NCBI GenBank assembly: GCA_034437655.1
Contig: DAOTTU010000080.1
Coordinates: 62,001-126,000, forward strand
Length of the DNA stretch: 64,000 nucleotides
Source of the DNA: J027 sp034437655
Lineage (GTDB): Bacteria > Chloroflexota > Anaerolineae > Aggregatilineales > J027
Direction: 5' to 3'
This document shows positions 19,519-27,271 of the stretch, piece after piece. A program made the translations under genes and the position numbers. Below the pieces are notes generated by a model. It did not search any database and was not told the DNA's origin. It saw only the letters and a list, made by a program, of their open reading frames with translations. Positions within the stretch are counted from its first letter, which is position 1. Each line of letters begins with the position of its first letter.

Positions 19519-20040
19519 TTATTTCTTATTCTCAGAAGACGGTGCCAGGATCATCAGCATGGTATTGCCTTCCATACCCGGTCGCTTCTCCATAACAGCG
19601 ATGTCTTCTAGTTCAGCCCAGATTTTATTGAGCATGTCACGGGCGATGTCGGGGTATTGAATTTCACGCCCACGGAAACGCACCCGTGCTTTTACCTTCA
19701 TGCCGTTTTCTAACCAACGACGAGCATCTCGTATTTTGAACCCAAGATGGTGATCATCTGTTTTCGGGCGCAGGCGAATTTCTTTGACTTCGACTGTTTT
19801 TTGCTGATTACGGGCTGCGCGTTCACGTTTTTGTTTCTGATACATGAACTTGCCATAATCCATAATGCGGACCACAGGTGGGTCAGCATTGGGCGCAACT
19901 TCGACTAAGTCGAGATCACGCTCAGCGGCTAAATCTTGTGCATGTGCCAGTGACACGATGCCCTGATTATCATTATCATCCGTAATCAAGCGTACTTTCT
20001 TTGCCCGAATTTGGTCGTTGACCCTATATTCCTCGCTTAT
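19519..20040 (-). CDS. infC: Translation initiation factor IF-3 (probable AUA start)
   Basis: IF-3 binds the 30S subunit, keeps it apart from 50S and proofreads the start codon. The conserved body is complete: RIMDYGKFMYQKQKRE in the first domain, KEIRLRPKTDDHHLGFK and VKARVRFRGRE in the second. No ATG, GTG or TTG gives a full protein. The first such codon (TTG at 19989) would remove the family-typical N-terminus, while the frame continues upstream through YRVNDQIRAKKVRLIT to an in-frame TGA at 20058. The best start is ATA at 20040, with GAAAGG exactly 8 bp upstream, giving 173 residues beginning (M)SEEYRVNDQI. An ATT at 20010 is a poorer alternative. Rare start codons are known for infC (AUU in E. 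coli), where they let IF-3 repress itself. Confidence 0.93.
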   Translation of the reverse strand: MSEEYRVNDQIRAKKVRLITDDNDNQGIVSLAHAQDLAAERDLDLVEVAPNADPPVVRIMDYGKFMYQKQKRERAARNQQKTVEVKEIRLRPKTDDHHLGFKIRDARRWLENGMKVKARVRFRGREIQYPDIARDMLNKIWAELEDIAVMEKRPGMEGNTMLMILAPSSENKK

Positions 20041-20054
20041 GGCTGAAACCTTTC
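20038..20054 (-). promoter_or_regulatory. infC ribosome-binding site with AUA initiation codon
   Basis: On the minus strand GAAAGG (20054-20049), an 8-nt spacer and ATA (20040-20038) form the initiation region. A TGA stop in frame lies at 20058-20056, so the start must fall between it and the conserved YRVND segment. The non-canonical codon is the likely point of IF-3 autoregulation. Confidence 0.7.
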
Positions 20055-20087
20055 GTCAATTTCTTTTAACCGACATGTATTGTATGG

Positions 20088-20116
20088 AGTATATCATCGC
20101 AAAAAAGCAACGTCAA
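20088..20116 (-). promoter_or_regulatory. Sigma-70-type promoter of infC-rpmI-rplT
   Basis: On the minus strand TTGACG (20116-20111), a 17-bp spacer and TATACT (20093-20088) differ from consensus by one base in each hexamer. Transcription would start near 20081 and leave a leader of about 40 nt. That is too short for the long L20 leader RNA known in some Firmicutes. Confidence 0.8.
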
Positions 20117-20132
20117 CGAGAAATCCCCTTGT

Positions 20133-21491
20133 CTAAGCGTCTTTCGCTAGCATTTCACGGACGCGATTCACCAATTGGGTACGTGGGACCGTTTCTTCGT
20201 GGCCGTCTGCGAGCCGCTTGAGTTGGACAGTATTCTGTTCAAGCTCATCGGGCCCCGCGATCAACACCAGCGGAATCCCTTTGCTGTCCGCATAGCCAAG
20301 TTGTTTGCCAATGCCCTTGCGCGGGTCAAGGTAGGCTTCTGTTCGCACACCCGCCGCCCGTAATTCCGTCGCGAGTTGCAAAGTCGCGGTCTGCGTGTCG
20401 TCGCTAAATACCGTTACCAGCGCTTCAACAACGGTATCGTTCACTGCGGCGGGGTAGAGGTCAAGCATGTCCATCAGGTCAACCAGGCGTTCAATGCCGA
20501 GGCTGATCCCTGTAGTTGGTAAGCTCTGCCCACGAAAGCGCCCGATGAGCTGGTCATAGCGGCCGCCGCCCTGCACACTGCCGAGGTTGTCGGGCCTGGT
20601 GATGACAGTCTCAAAGATGGGGCCGGTGTAGTAACCGAGGCCGCGCACCATTGTGAAATCAAGCTCTGTGTTGCTACTCGCAATCCCCAGTGCATCGGCC
20701 ATGTCAATAATCTCGCTGAGTTCCTGAATACCCTCCTGCGCAATTTTAATACCGTCGAGTTCTTCACGCAGATGGCCCAGCGCAGCCTGGCGTTGGGGCA
20801 GCTTGCCGCTCCCGTCGAGGCTAAGGATAGTCTGCATACGGGCCGTTGTGTCTTCGCCAAGACCTTCCTCGCGCATGAGGTCAATCACGCCATCCAGCCC
20901 AATTTTGTCGGTTTTATCGATCAAGCGGTAGAGGTCTGGTAGACGTTCATCGGGGACACCTGCATACATCCCGATCCCGGTTAGCAGCTTGCGGTTGTTG
21001 ACCTTAATGGTGAAGTCAGTGAAACCAAGCCGCTTCAAGGCTGCGTTGACGATACTCATCACTTCAGCGTCAGCCGATGTACCCCGCACCCCGACGATAT
21101 CTGCATCGCATTGATAGAACTGGCGATAACGTCCTTTTTGCGGTCGTTCTCCACGCCATACCGGGGCGATATGATAGCGCCGAAACGGCAGATTGAGGTC
21201 GTTTTCGTTCTGGGCAAAATAGCGGCTCAGCGGCACTGTCAGGTCATAGCGCAAGGCGAGTTCTTCTTTAGCGCCTGTGTGTTGGGCATAATAGATCAGT
21301 TTTTCGGCGTCCTGGCCAAGCTCACTACCCAGCAACACTTCCTTCAATTCAAGCACCGGGGTTTCAATCGGCTCATAGCCGAAAGACTCGAATACATCGC
21401 GCACGGTATCAAAAACGTAACGCCGCTTGAGCATGTCGGCAGGTAGATAGTCACGCATCCCTTTGGGGGTTCGTGCCGTCAGTCGTGCCAT
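20133..21491 (-). CDS. hisS: Histidyl-tRNA synthetase
   Basis: Charges tRNA-His. The class II core is present: motif 1 around the ETPVLELKEVLL segment, motif 2 with FRRYHIAPVWRGERPQKGRYRQFYQ, split here as RYHIAPVWRGERP then RQFYQCDAD, the histidine-binding region VRGLGYYTGPIFE, and motif 3 (GISLGIERL). A C-terminal anticodon-binding domain follows (VTVFSDDTQTATLQLA to the end). The ATG at 21491 is chosen because AAAAGGAG lies about ten bases upstream and the protein then starts at MARLTARTPKGMRDY, as in the family; the frame extends to 21536. 452 residues. It lies just upstream of the infC promoter on the same strand. Confidence 0.97.
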   Translation of the reverse strand: MARLTARTPKGMRDYLPADMLKRRYVFDTVRDVFESFGYEPIETPVLELKEVLLGSELGQDAEKLIYYAQHTGAKEELALRYDLTVPLSRYFAQNENDLNLPFRRYHIAPVWRGERPQKGRYRQFYQCDADIVGVRGTSADAEVMSIVNAALKRLGFTDFTIKVNNRKLLTGIGMYAGVPDERLPDLYRLIDKTDKIGLDGVIDLMREEGLGEDTTARMQTILSLDGSGKLPQRQAALGHLREELDGIKIAQEGIQELSEIIDMADALGIASSNTELDFTMVRGLGYYTGPIFETVITRPDNLGSVQGGGRYDQLIGRFRGQSLPTTGISLGIERLVDLMDMLDLYPAAVNDTVVEALVTVFSDDTQTATLQLATELRAAGVRTEAYLDPRKGIGKQLGYADSKGIPLVLIAGPDELEQNTVQLKRLADGHEETVPRTQLVNRVREMLAKDA

Positions 21492-21595
21492 CGGGTCGTT
21501 TCTCCTTTTATGAGTGATACTTGTCGATATTCGCAAAAGGCCTAAAATTTAAAGATCAATCACAGTCGGCCGAATGATGAAAGCTGGTCATTTAG

Positions 21596-22333
21596 ATGTG
21601 CCCTGCAAAGACCATCCATTTTAACAGCGACACCCACGCAACTCTATTGACAGTTTCACCGAACACTGTGCCGCTAGAGGCCTTGCAACAACTGGGCATC
21701 ACTGAGTACAGGGGCGCTATTTTTATGCACAGCGGTGCAGGGGAAGTAAGCGCTGAACAACGACAGAAATTGGGCCCCATTTTCAAGATGCTGGCACGCT
21801 TTGCCGACGATTACCGGGTCTTGATTGCAGACGGTGGTACCAATGCTGGCGGAATGCAGCTTATCGGTGAAGCACGTCAGGCTGTTGGCGGTTCATTTCC
21901 GTTGTTGGGGGTGGCTGTGACGGGTAAGGTCAGCTATCCGGGCTATAAACCTGCCAGTGCAGAGCATTATCCACTGAACGCCGGGCATTCGCACTTCCTG
22001 CTGGTTGAGGCCGACGATTTCGGTGCAGAATCTGACCTGTTGGTTGGTCTGGCACAGGCACGCGCAGTCCCGAACGTCGCATTTGTCGTCAACGGTGGCA
22101 AAATTGTTGAAGACGAGTCGCGCCGCCACGCGGAACTAGGTACCCCCATTGTTGCGCTAAAAGGGAGCCTGCGTTTTGCAGATGTTCTGGCCGATAACAT
22201 GACCAGCGGCCGCATTCGACTTATCTACCCAATGGGTACCAAGCTGCGCACCTTCGACGTTGAAAAGCAGTCCCCCGGCGAAATTTATGACCTATTCCAG
22301 CAACTGTTATTTCCCGCTACACCCACACCATAA
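21596..22333 (+). CDS. LSDAT/SLOG-like nucleotide-binding protein
   Basis: 245 residues, soluble. The arrangement looks like the prokaryotic LSDAT family, the SLOG-superfamily Rossmann-like domain that also forms the N-terminus of animal TRPM channels: VLIADGGTNAGGMQLIGEA near residues 80-98, PLLGVAVTGKV near 102-112, HSHFLLVEADDFG near 130-142, VAFVVNGGKIVEDE near 161-174 and a final ALKGSLRFADVLA. SLOG domains bind or process nucleotide ligands, often in immunity or stress signalling. There is no membrane segment or effector domain in this protein, and no recognised partner beside it. The ribosome-binding site is poor. Confidence 0.65.
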   Translation: MCPAKTIHFNSDTHATLLTVSPNTVPLEALQQLGITEYRGAIFMHSGAGEVSAEQRQKLGPIFKMLARFADDYRVLIADGGTNAGGMQLIGEARQAVGGSFPLLGVAVTGKVSYPGYKPASAEHYPLNAGHSHFLLVEADDFGAESDLLVGLAQARAVPNVAFVVNGGKIVEDESRRHAELGTPIVALKGSLRFADVLADNMTSGRIRLIYPMGTKLRTFDVEKQSPGEIYDLFQQLLFPATPTP

Positions 22334-22346
22334 GCGCGACCAATCG

Positions 22347-22631
22347 CTAGTCATCGCTTTGCGGGAAGGCAGCAGCCAGCGCTTTCACCACGATCACGAT
22401 ATTATCAGACGCTAGTTTCACCTGTTTCGAGAGGTTCTCCACCTCTCCCGGTAGCATATCGGGGCGTTTTTCCAGCGCACGCTTGATGATTTCGACTTGC
22501 GTGAAGATCCCGGTGACCGGGTTAGCGACATAAGTATGCAGAAGGCGTTCGATTTTGTATGCGGATGCTTCATCTAGAACTTCGCGCAGTTCGTCGCGTA
22601 ATTCATCCAAATCCAGCTTTAAATCCGTCAT
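22347..22631 (-). CDS. Small helical protein resembling a histidine-kinase dimerisation (DHp) hairpin
   Basis: 94 residues, acidic, predicted all-helical. Residues 27-80 look like a DHp hairpin: LLHTYVANPVTGIFTQVEIIKRA recalls the H-box (H-x3-[TN]-P-[LV]-T-x-I) and the second helix SKQVKLASDNIVIVVKAL follows a short loop. The phospho-acceptor position before ANPVT is Thr, with a His one residue earlier. There is no ATPase domain. It could be an adaptor or phosphotransfer-like protein, or simply an unrelated helical hairpin. It ends 13 bp from the LSDAT gene, tail to tail, and has its own good promoter. Confidence 0.6.
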   Translation of the reverse strand: MTDLKLDLDELRDELREVLDEASAYKIERLLHTYVANPVTGIFTQVEIIKRALEKRPDMLPGEVENLSKQVKLASDNIVIVVKALAAAFPQSDD

Positions 22632-22683
22632 GTTGGTTCACCTCAAATCACGGCAAAAGACTTTGTAGGGTGTATCTTGTAAG

Positions 22684-22712
22684 AGTATAGGCGCACGATA
22701 AGTGGCTAGCAA
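22684..22712 (-). promoter_or_regulatory. Promoter of the 94-aa helical protein gene
   Basis: On the minus strand TTGCTA (22712-22707), a 17-bp spacer and TATACT (22689-22684). The start codon is at 22631, so the leader would be about 45 nt. Confidence 0.55.
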
Positions 22713-22796
22713 ACATTTACGCCATACACAGACTCTTGATAGAATGAAATGTGTGAATTTAAACGGACAATGTAAGTGTATAGGAATGTCATCTCT

Positions 22797-23960
22797 ATGA
22801 AATGGAAATTTGCTGGGTTTGCCGCTCTGTTATTGGCTGCTGTCCTGGTCCTGGCACCCGCTGCTAACCAGACCACCGCCCAGGCACCAGATGTGGCTTT
22901 TAGCGTTGAACCGATTGTGACAGGTATGCCTGCACCGATTGAGTATATCGAGTTGCCCGACGGCAGCGACCGCTTCTTGCTTGTGCAGCAGCGCGGTATG
23001 ATCTGGATGGTGCAAGATGGCACGGTCCTGGAAACCCCGTTTATGGACCTGACTGACCGGGTGTTTTTTCCGGATGGCTACACCGAACAAGGCCTGCTTG
23101 GTCTTGCACTGGACCCCGAATTTGTTAACAACGGGTATCTCTATGTGAACTATTCGACACGTAACCCACAGGGGATGACCGTTATTTCGCGTTTCACCAT
23201 GCCAGACCTTGACGCCAACGTTGCCGACCGTTCTACGGAATCTGTCATTCTCACCCAGTCACAGCCCTACGCCAACCACAACGGCGGTATGCTCGAATTT
23301 GGCCCGGATGGCTACCTGTATATCTCATTGGGCGACGGTGGTTCAGCGGGCGACCCGCAGAACTACGCTCAGAATACCCGTTCGTTGCTTGGCAAGATTT
23401 TGCGCCTCGACGTGAAGTCCGGCACGCCTTACACCATCCCCGAAGACAATCCTTTCGTCGGCAATTCCTCCTTCTTGCCAGAGATTTGGGCCTACGGTCT
23501 GCGCAATGTCTGGCGCTTCAGCTTTGACATCGAAACAGGCGATATGTACCTTGCTGACGTCGGACAAAACGAGTGGGAAGAAATCAACTTCCAACCTGCC
23601 GACAGCCCCGGCGGTCAAAATTACGGCTGGAATGCCTTCGAAGGTCGCACCGTATACCGCGCTCCAGCGATTCCTGAAACCGTGATGCCGGTAGCGGTCT
23701 ATAGCCATAACGACGGCTGCTCGGTAACGGGTGGTTATGTCTATCGTGGCGAGAGCATCCCTGAACTTGATGGATACTATCTGTATGGCGATTATTGCAA
23801 CGGTCGTGTGTGGGGGCTGACCCAGCATGACAGTGACGAATGGCAGAATAGTGTGCTGTTTGACACGGATATGCAGATCAGCAGTTTTGCTCAGGACCGC
23901 GACGGTGAAGTTTACCTGCTAGATCATCGTGGCGGTGTCTACAAAATTGTCGCTAACTAA
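22797..23960 (+). CDS. Exported PQQ-dependent sugar dehydrogenase-like protein
   Basis: 387 residues from the ATG at 22797, which has AGGAATG eight bases upstream; a GTG at 22776 is in frame but lies before the signal peptide. The signal peptide is residues 1-31. The rest is a six-bladed propeller of the glucose/sorbosone dehydrogenase (aldose sugar dehydrogenase) family: GLLGLALDPEF, HNGGMLEFGPDGYLYISLGDG, LGKILRLDVKSG, EIWAYGLRNVWRFSFD, DVGQNEWEEIN and GGQNYGWNAFEG. Enzymes of this group oxidise sugars outside the membrane using PQQ and calcium. Close relatives include non-enzymatic propellers, so the activity is not certain. A terminator follows. Confidence 0.9.
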   Translation: MKWKFAGFAALLLAAVLVLAPAANQTTAQAPDVAFSVEPIVTGMPAPIEYIELPDGSDRFLLVQQRGMIWMVQDGTVLETPFMDLTDRVFFPDGYTEQGLLGLALDPEFVNNGYLYVNYSTRNPQGMTVISRFTMPDLDANVADRSTESVILTQSQPYANHNGGMLEFGPDGYLYISLGDGGSAGDPQNYAQNTRSLLGKILRLDVKSGTPYTIPEDNPFVGNSSFLPEIWAYGLRNVWRFSFDIETGDMYLADVGQNEWEEINFQPADSPGGQNYGWNAFEGRTVYRAPAIPETVMPVAVYSHNDGCSVTGGYVYRGESIPELDGYYLYGDYCNGRVWGLTQHDSDEWQNSVLFDTDMQISSFAQDRDGEVYLLDHRGGVYKIVAN

Positions 23961-23981
23961 CACCTAATCGCTTCGCACTCG

Positions 23982-24016
23982 GGCCACAGTCAGTGCTGGC
24001 TGTGGTCTTTTGTTTT
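23982..24016 (+). terminator. Rho-independent terminator after the sugar dehydrogenase gene
   Basis: GGCCACAG (23982-23989) pairs with CTGTGGTC (24000-24007), 8 bp with one G-T pair, followed by TTTTGTTTT. It ends only three bases before the rsmH Shine-Dalgarno. Confidence 0.75.
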
Positions 24017-24035
24017 GCTAAGGATGATACACATT

Positions 24036-24959
24036 ATGGACGCCCCGCACCAACCCATTATGGTGCCGCAAATTCTCAACGCATTACAACCGATTGCTGG
24101 TGGCCACTACGTTGATGGTACGGCGGGTGCTGGGGGGCATTCTTTGGCTTTGCTAGAGACACAACCGGGCGCACGAATACTGGCAATTGACCGTGACCCA
24201 GACGCTGTAGCTATCGCTCGAAAACGCCTCGCCAACCACAACGCCATTGTCGTGCATGACACCTACTTAAACATGCGCGAGCTGGCAGCGAAACACCTCA
24301 ATACAGCGACTGTTGACGGTATTTTGCTGGACCTGGGCTTGTCGTCTATGCAACTTGACCAAGCTGAACGCGGTTTTGCCTTCCGTTTTGACGCCCCGCT
24401 GGATATGCGCTTTGACCCCACCAGTGATGCACCCACCGCCGCTGATCTGGTTAATGAGCTACCGTCAGATGCACTCGCAGATATCCTCTATCAATACGGT
24501 GAAGAAAAAAATAGCCGCAAAATCGCCTGTGCCATTGCCGAAGCGCGTCCTATCAACACGACCACTCAACTCGCAAGCCTCATCGAACAGGTGTCCCGCT
24601 CACGCGAAAGAATTCATCCTGCTACACGGAGCTTTCAGGCGCTTCGGATTGCCGTCAACGATGAACTGGCAGCAGTCGAAACGGTCATTCCGCTGGCACT
24701 GGGAATGCTCAAGCCTGGCGGCCGGCTGGCGATATTGTCTTTCCACAGCCTGGAAGATCGGATCGTAAAACACGCTTTTCGTCAGGCGGCTACAGACTGT
24801 ATTTGCCCGCCCCAACAGCCGATTTGCACGTGCGAACACCGCGCCACTGTGCGCCTGTTACACCGTAAACCAATTGTGGCATCCCCTGATGAAATCAACG
24901 ATAATACGAGAGCCCGTAGCGCTAAACTGCGCGTGGCAGAACGTTTACACAATATCTAA
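24036..24959 (+). CDS. rsmH: 16S rRNA m4C1402 methyltransferase
   Basis: Methylates N4 of C1402 in the decoding site of 16S rRNA with S-adenosylmethionine. Motifs: HQPIMVPQILNAL at the start, DGTAGAGGHS at 27-36, AIDRDPDA near 52-59, DGILLDLGLSSMQLD near 97-111, FRFDAPLDMR, and the C-terminal GGRLAILSFHSLEDRIVK. 307 residues. ATG at 24036 is chosen because TAAGGATG lies nine bases upstream; TTG at 24015 and ATG at 24024 are in frame but badly placed. The gene is usually in the mraZ-ftsL-pbp cell-division cluster, but here none of those neighbours is present. Confidence 0.96.
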   Translation: MDAPHQPIMVPQILNALQPIAGGHYVDGTAGAGGHSLALLETQPGARILAIDRDPDAVAIARKRLANHNAIVVHDTYLNMRELAAKHLNTATVDGILLDLGLSSMQLDQAERGFAFRFDAPLDMRFDPTSDAPTAADLVNELPSDALADILYQYGEEKNSRKIACAIAEARPINTTTQLASLIEQVSRSRERIHPATRSFQALRIAVNDELAAVETVIPLALGMLKPGGRLAILSFHSLEDRIVKHAFRQAATDCICPPQQPICTCEHRATVRLLHRKPIVASPDEINDNTRARSAKLRVAERLHNI

Positions 24960-24980
24960 TGTATATCGGAGGTTGCTACG

Positions 24981-25331
24981 ATGAACAACGACGATGAAAA
25001 CCGCCCGCATTGGCTCGATGAATTTGAGGATATGGCCAACGAGGATCTAACCGAGGGCTCTGCGTGTAAGCAAATCCATCCGATTATACAGCGCTGGTAT
25101 GATAACTTGATGGATGGCGAACCGCCTGCTTCACGCGATGCAGTACTTCAGGCGATTGCTTGCCTCAGCAGCGAATTGCTGTTCGATATGCCAGACCGAC
25201 TAACTGAAGCGCTCTTCATAGATGACCGCGACGTCACCTTCACCGAAACCTCGTTGTGGATTCAGGAAGTGTTGATGATCGGTCGGGCCTTCCAGATTGC
25301 GTTGGACAACGGCGACCTGGATGACCTATAA
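24981..25331 (+). CDS. Small acidic protein, unknown
   Basis: 116 residues, strongly acidic at both ends (DDENRPHWLDEFEDMANEDL at the start, DNGDLDDL at the end) with a helical middle. No family recognised. A perfect GGAGG precedes the ATG, and the gene starts 21 bp after rsmH, so it is probably cotranscribed. Its last 6 bp overlap the 3' end of thiD on the opposite strand. Confidence 0.75.
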   Translation: MNNDDENRPHWLDEFEDMANEDLTEGSACKQIHPIIQRWYDNLMDGEPPASRDAVLQAIACLSSELLFDMPDRLTEALFIDDRDVTFTETSLWIQEVLMIGRAFQIALDNGDLDDL

Positions 25332-26135
25332 ATCTACAAAGTGATTCACAGGCGGGCGGCCACCGCCGAGGTGCCACTTCTGTGCCCCTTGTAGCGCACG
25401 ATAGAGATATTCATGGGCAGTTTCCACCGCTTGCGGCATGGCGCTGCCTTTTGCAATTTCAGCGGCGATCGCAGACGCAAAGGTACATCCGACCCCATGC
25501 GGGTTATCAACAGGTAGCGCAGGCTTGCGCCACTCAAAAAACTGGTCGCCATCATACAGCACATCGGTAATTTCTTGCGTTTCGAGATGCCCACCTTTGA
25601 CCAGCACATGCCCAACGCCGAGGGTCTGCAAGCGCTGCGCCGCGACATAGAAATCCTGCTTGACCGAAAGATTATCTAACCCCGCCAGAAGTTGGGCCTC
25701 GTCCATGTTTGGCGTAATAATGCTGGCCCGTGGAATCAGCGCAGACTTGTATGCTTCTATGGCTGCGTCAGAGACGATTTGTTCCCCCTTGCCATTAACC
25801 AATACCGGGTCCACAATTAACGGTACATCTGGCACCGTGTCGGCTACCAGCCGAATAATGTCAGCAGAAAGCAGCAAGCCGGTTTTCACCACGCTAACCG
25901 CTATATCATCCAACACTGCCTTGATTTGTGCAGCAACGAACTCTACTGGCAGCGGGTGCGCCTGCACAACGCCACGGGTGTTCTGTGCAGTGACGACAGT
26001 CACCGCCGAAAGCCCAAAAACGCCGCGTGCAGTGTAGGTTTTCAAATCGGCTTGCACCCCGGCGCTACCACCACTGTCAGAGCCAGCAATAGTCAATACG
26101 CGGGGCGGAGTTAATCTTGAAATCGACTTCGTCAT
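25326..26135 (-). CDS. thiD: Hydroxymethylpyrimidine/phosphomethylpyrimidine kinase
   Basis: Phosphorylates HMP and HMP-P in thiamine synthesis and salvage. The ribokinase-fold signature is complete: TIAGSDSGGSAGVQADLKT at residues 16-34, QNTRGV near 51, DPVLVNGKG near 124, ITPNMDEAQLLAG near 148, VLVKGGHLE near 185 and HGVGCTFASAIAA near 222. 269 residues is typical. AAGGAAC precedes the ATG. No other thiamine genes and no TPP-riboswitch motif are nearby. Confidence 0.95.
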   Translation of the reverse strand: MTKSISRLTPPRVLTIAGSDSGGSAGVQADLKTYTARGVFGLSAVTVVTAQNTRGVVQAHPLPVEFVAAQIKAVLDDIAVSVVKTGLLLSADIIRLVADTVPDVPLIVDPVLVNGKGEQIVSDAAIEAYKSALIPRASIITPNMDEAQLLAGLDNLSVKQDFYVAAQRLQTLGVGHVLVKGGHLETQEITDVLYDGDQFFEWRKPALPVDNPHGVGCTFASAIAAEIAKGSAMPQAVETAHEYLYRALQGAQKWHLGGGRPPVNHFVDL

Positions 26136-26187
26136 TGTTCCTTGATGTCTCGCTTGTGTCTAAACACTGCATCGTAGTATACTCCCT

Positions 26188-26216
26188 TTGCAATTATCAC
26201 CGTAACCAACTTTAAA
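26188..26216 (+). promoter_or_regulatory. Candidate promoter of the FHA gene pair
   Basis: TTGCAA (26188-26193), a 17-bp spacer and TTTAAA (26211-26216), each hexamer matching consensus at four of six positions. A CTGAGGAGG ribosome-binding site follows before the ATG at 26252. On the opposite strand TATACT (26181-26176) could be the thiD -10. Confidence 0.4.
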
Positions 26217-26251
26217 CTTGCCACTCGTCTTTCCCTGAGGAGGCACCGTGA

Positions 26252-27256
26252 ATGATGTACAATAACGGCGGGTTCCGCCTGGTTATTCGGCGTGGTCCCC
26301 AACCCAACCAGGTCTACGAACTGAATCAAGATATGATGACGCTGGGGCGTGACGTCAACAATGAAATCACCGTCAACGACCCCGAAGTCAGCCGTCACCA
26401 TTGCCGCTTAACACGTGGCCCCAACGGGTACACGCTCGAAGACCTGGGCTCGACCAACGGCACTTTCGTCAATGGCCGACGCTTGACGGGCGCACAGCCG
26501 CTCAATGTCGGTGATCTCATTGGTCTGGGTGAAACCGTTACCCTTGCCTATGAGACCTCAGTTGGGGGTGGGGCTTCACCGGGCGGCAGCGCTAATCTTG
26601 GTGGCCAACAGCAAGCCGCTCCTGCGCCACAGCAAGGTTATGGCGGCGGCTACCAAACCCCGGGCACACAAGACCCTCAAGGTGGGTACTACCAACAGCA
26701 AGCCGGCCCATACCCCCAACAAGCGGGCTATGGCCCACCAGCCGCCCAACAAATACCACCCTATTACCCCGAAGACGAAGCACGCGGCAACCGCGGGTGC
26801 GGTATCTTTATTGGGTGCGGTATTTTTGTGGTCTTGCTATTGGTTGGCTGGATTGTCGCAATTGTTGTGATTGACACGCCGCTGGACGACGTACGCGGGG
26901 TGAATGATGCCGCCAATGCTATCCCCTTGCCCGGCAGCAGTGTTGATAACGTCAACCAATACCTGGATGCCTTGATTGGTGACTGCGACGTCGAAGCTGC
27001 CAGCGAATATGTGTGCAGCGCTGAAGAAGACTTTCATGACGATGCCACTAATTTCACTCAATTTTGTGCAGCGTTTGCTGAAGCAGACTACGACTGCCAG
27101 CAAGATGGTAACGATGTCACCTGTGACTTCACCATTGAAGGCCTTGAACCCGACGACATCACTTTTAATATCCGTAGCGGTCTGGTCTGTGGCTTCGTAG
27201 AAATTCGTGAACCTATAAGTGTGCCTGACACTACCCCCCCAACAGAGGGCCAATAA
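26252..27256 (+). CDS. Membrane-anchored FHA-domain protein with Cys-rich extracellular domain
   Basis: 334 residues. An FHA domain covers about residues 8-100 with the phosphothreonine-binding residues in place (G32-R33, S47-R48, H50, N69-G70 in DLGSTNGTFVNG). A Gln/Gly/Tyr/Pro-rich flexible linker follows (105-175), then one membrane helix at 184-207 and an acidic outer domain (208-334) with several cysteines that may form disulfides. The FHA part would be cytoplasmic and read Ser/Thr phosphorylation. It is followed after 15 bp by a paralogue. A phosphatase gene converges on the pair; no Ser/Thr kinase gene is in the window. Confidence 0.93.
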   Translation: MMYNNGGFRLVIRRGPQPNQVYELNQDMMTLGRDVNNEITVNDPEVSRHHCRLTRGPNGYTLEDLGSTNGTFVNGRRLTGAQPLNVGDLIGLGETVTLAYETSVGGGASPGGSANLGGQQQAAPAPQQGYGGGYQTPGTQDPQGGYYQQQAGPYPQQAGYGPPAAQQIPPYYPEDEARGNRGCGIFIGCGIFVVLLLVGWIVAIVVIDTPLDDVRGVNDAANAIPLPGSSVDNVNQYLDALIGDCDVEAASEYVCSAEEDFHDDATNFTQFCAAFAEADYDCQQDGNDVTCDFTIEGLEPDDITFNIRSGLVCGFVEIREPISVPDTTPPTEGQ

Positions 27257-27271
27257 CCGAGGAGTTGAACT

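Noticed and set aside
20041..20132. L20-type leader RNA before infC
   Set aside because: The predicted leader of about 40 nt is too short for the known autoregulatory structures.
26136..26251. Possible TPP riboswitch in front of thiD
   Set aside because: None of the conserved CTGAGA or ACCTGA-type elements is present in the 116-bp gap.
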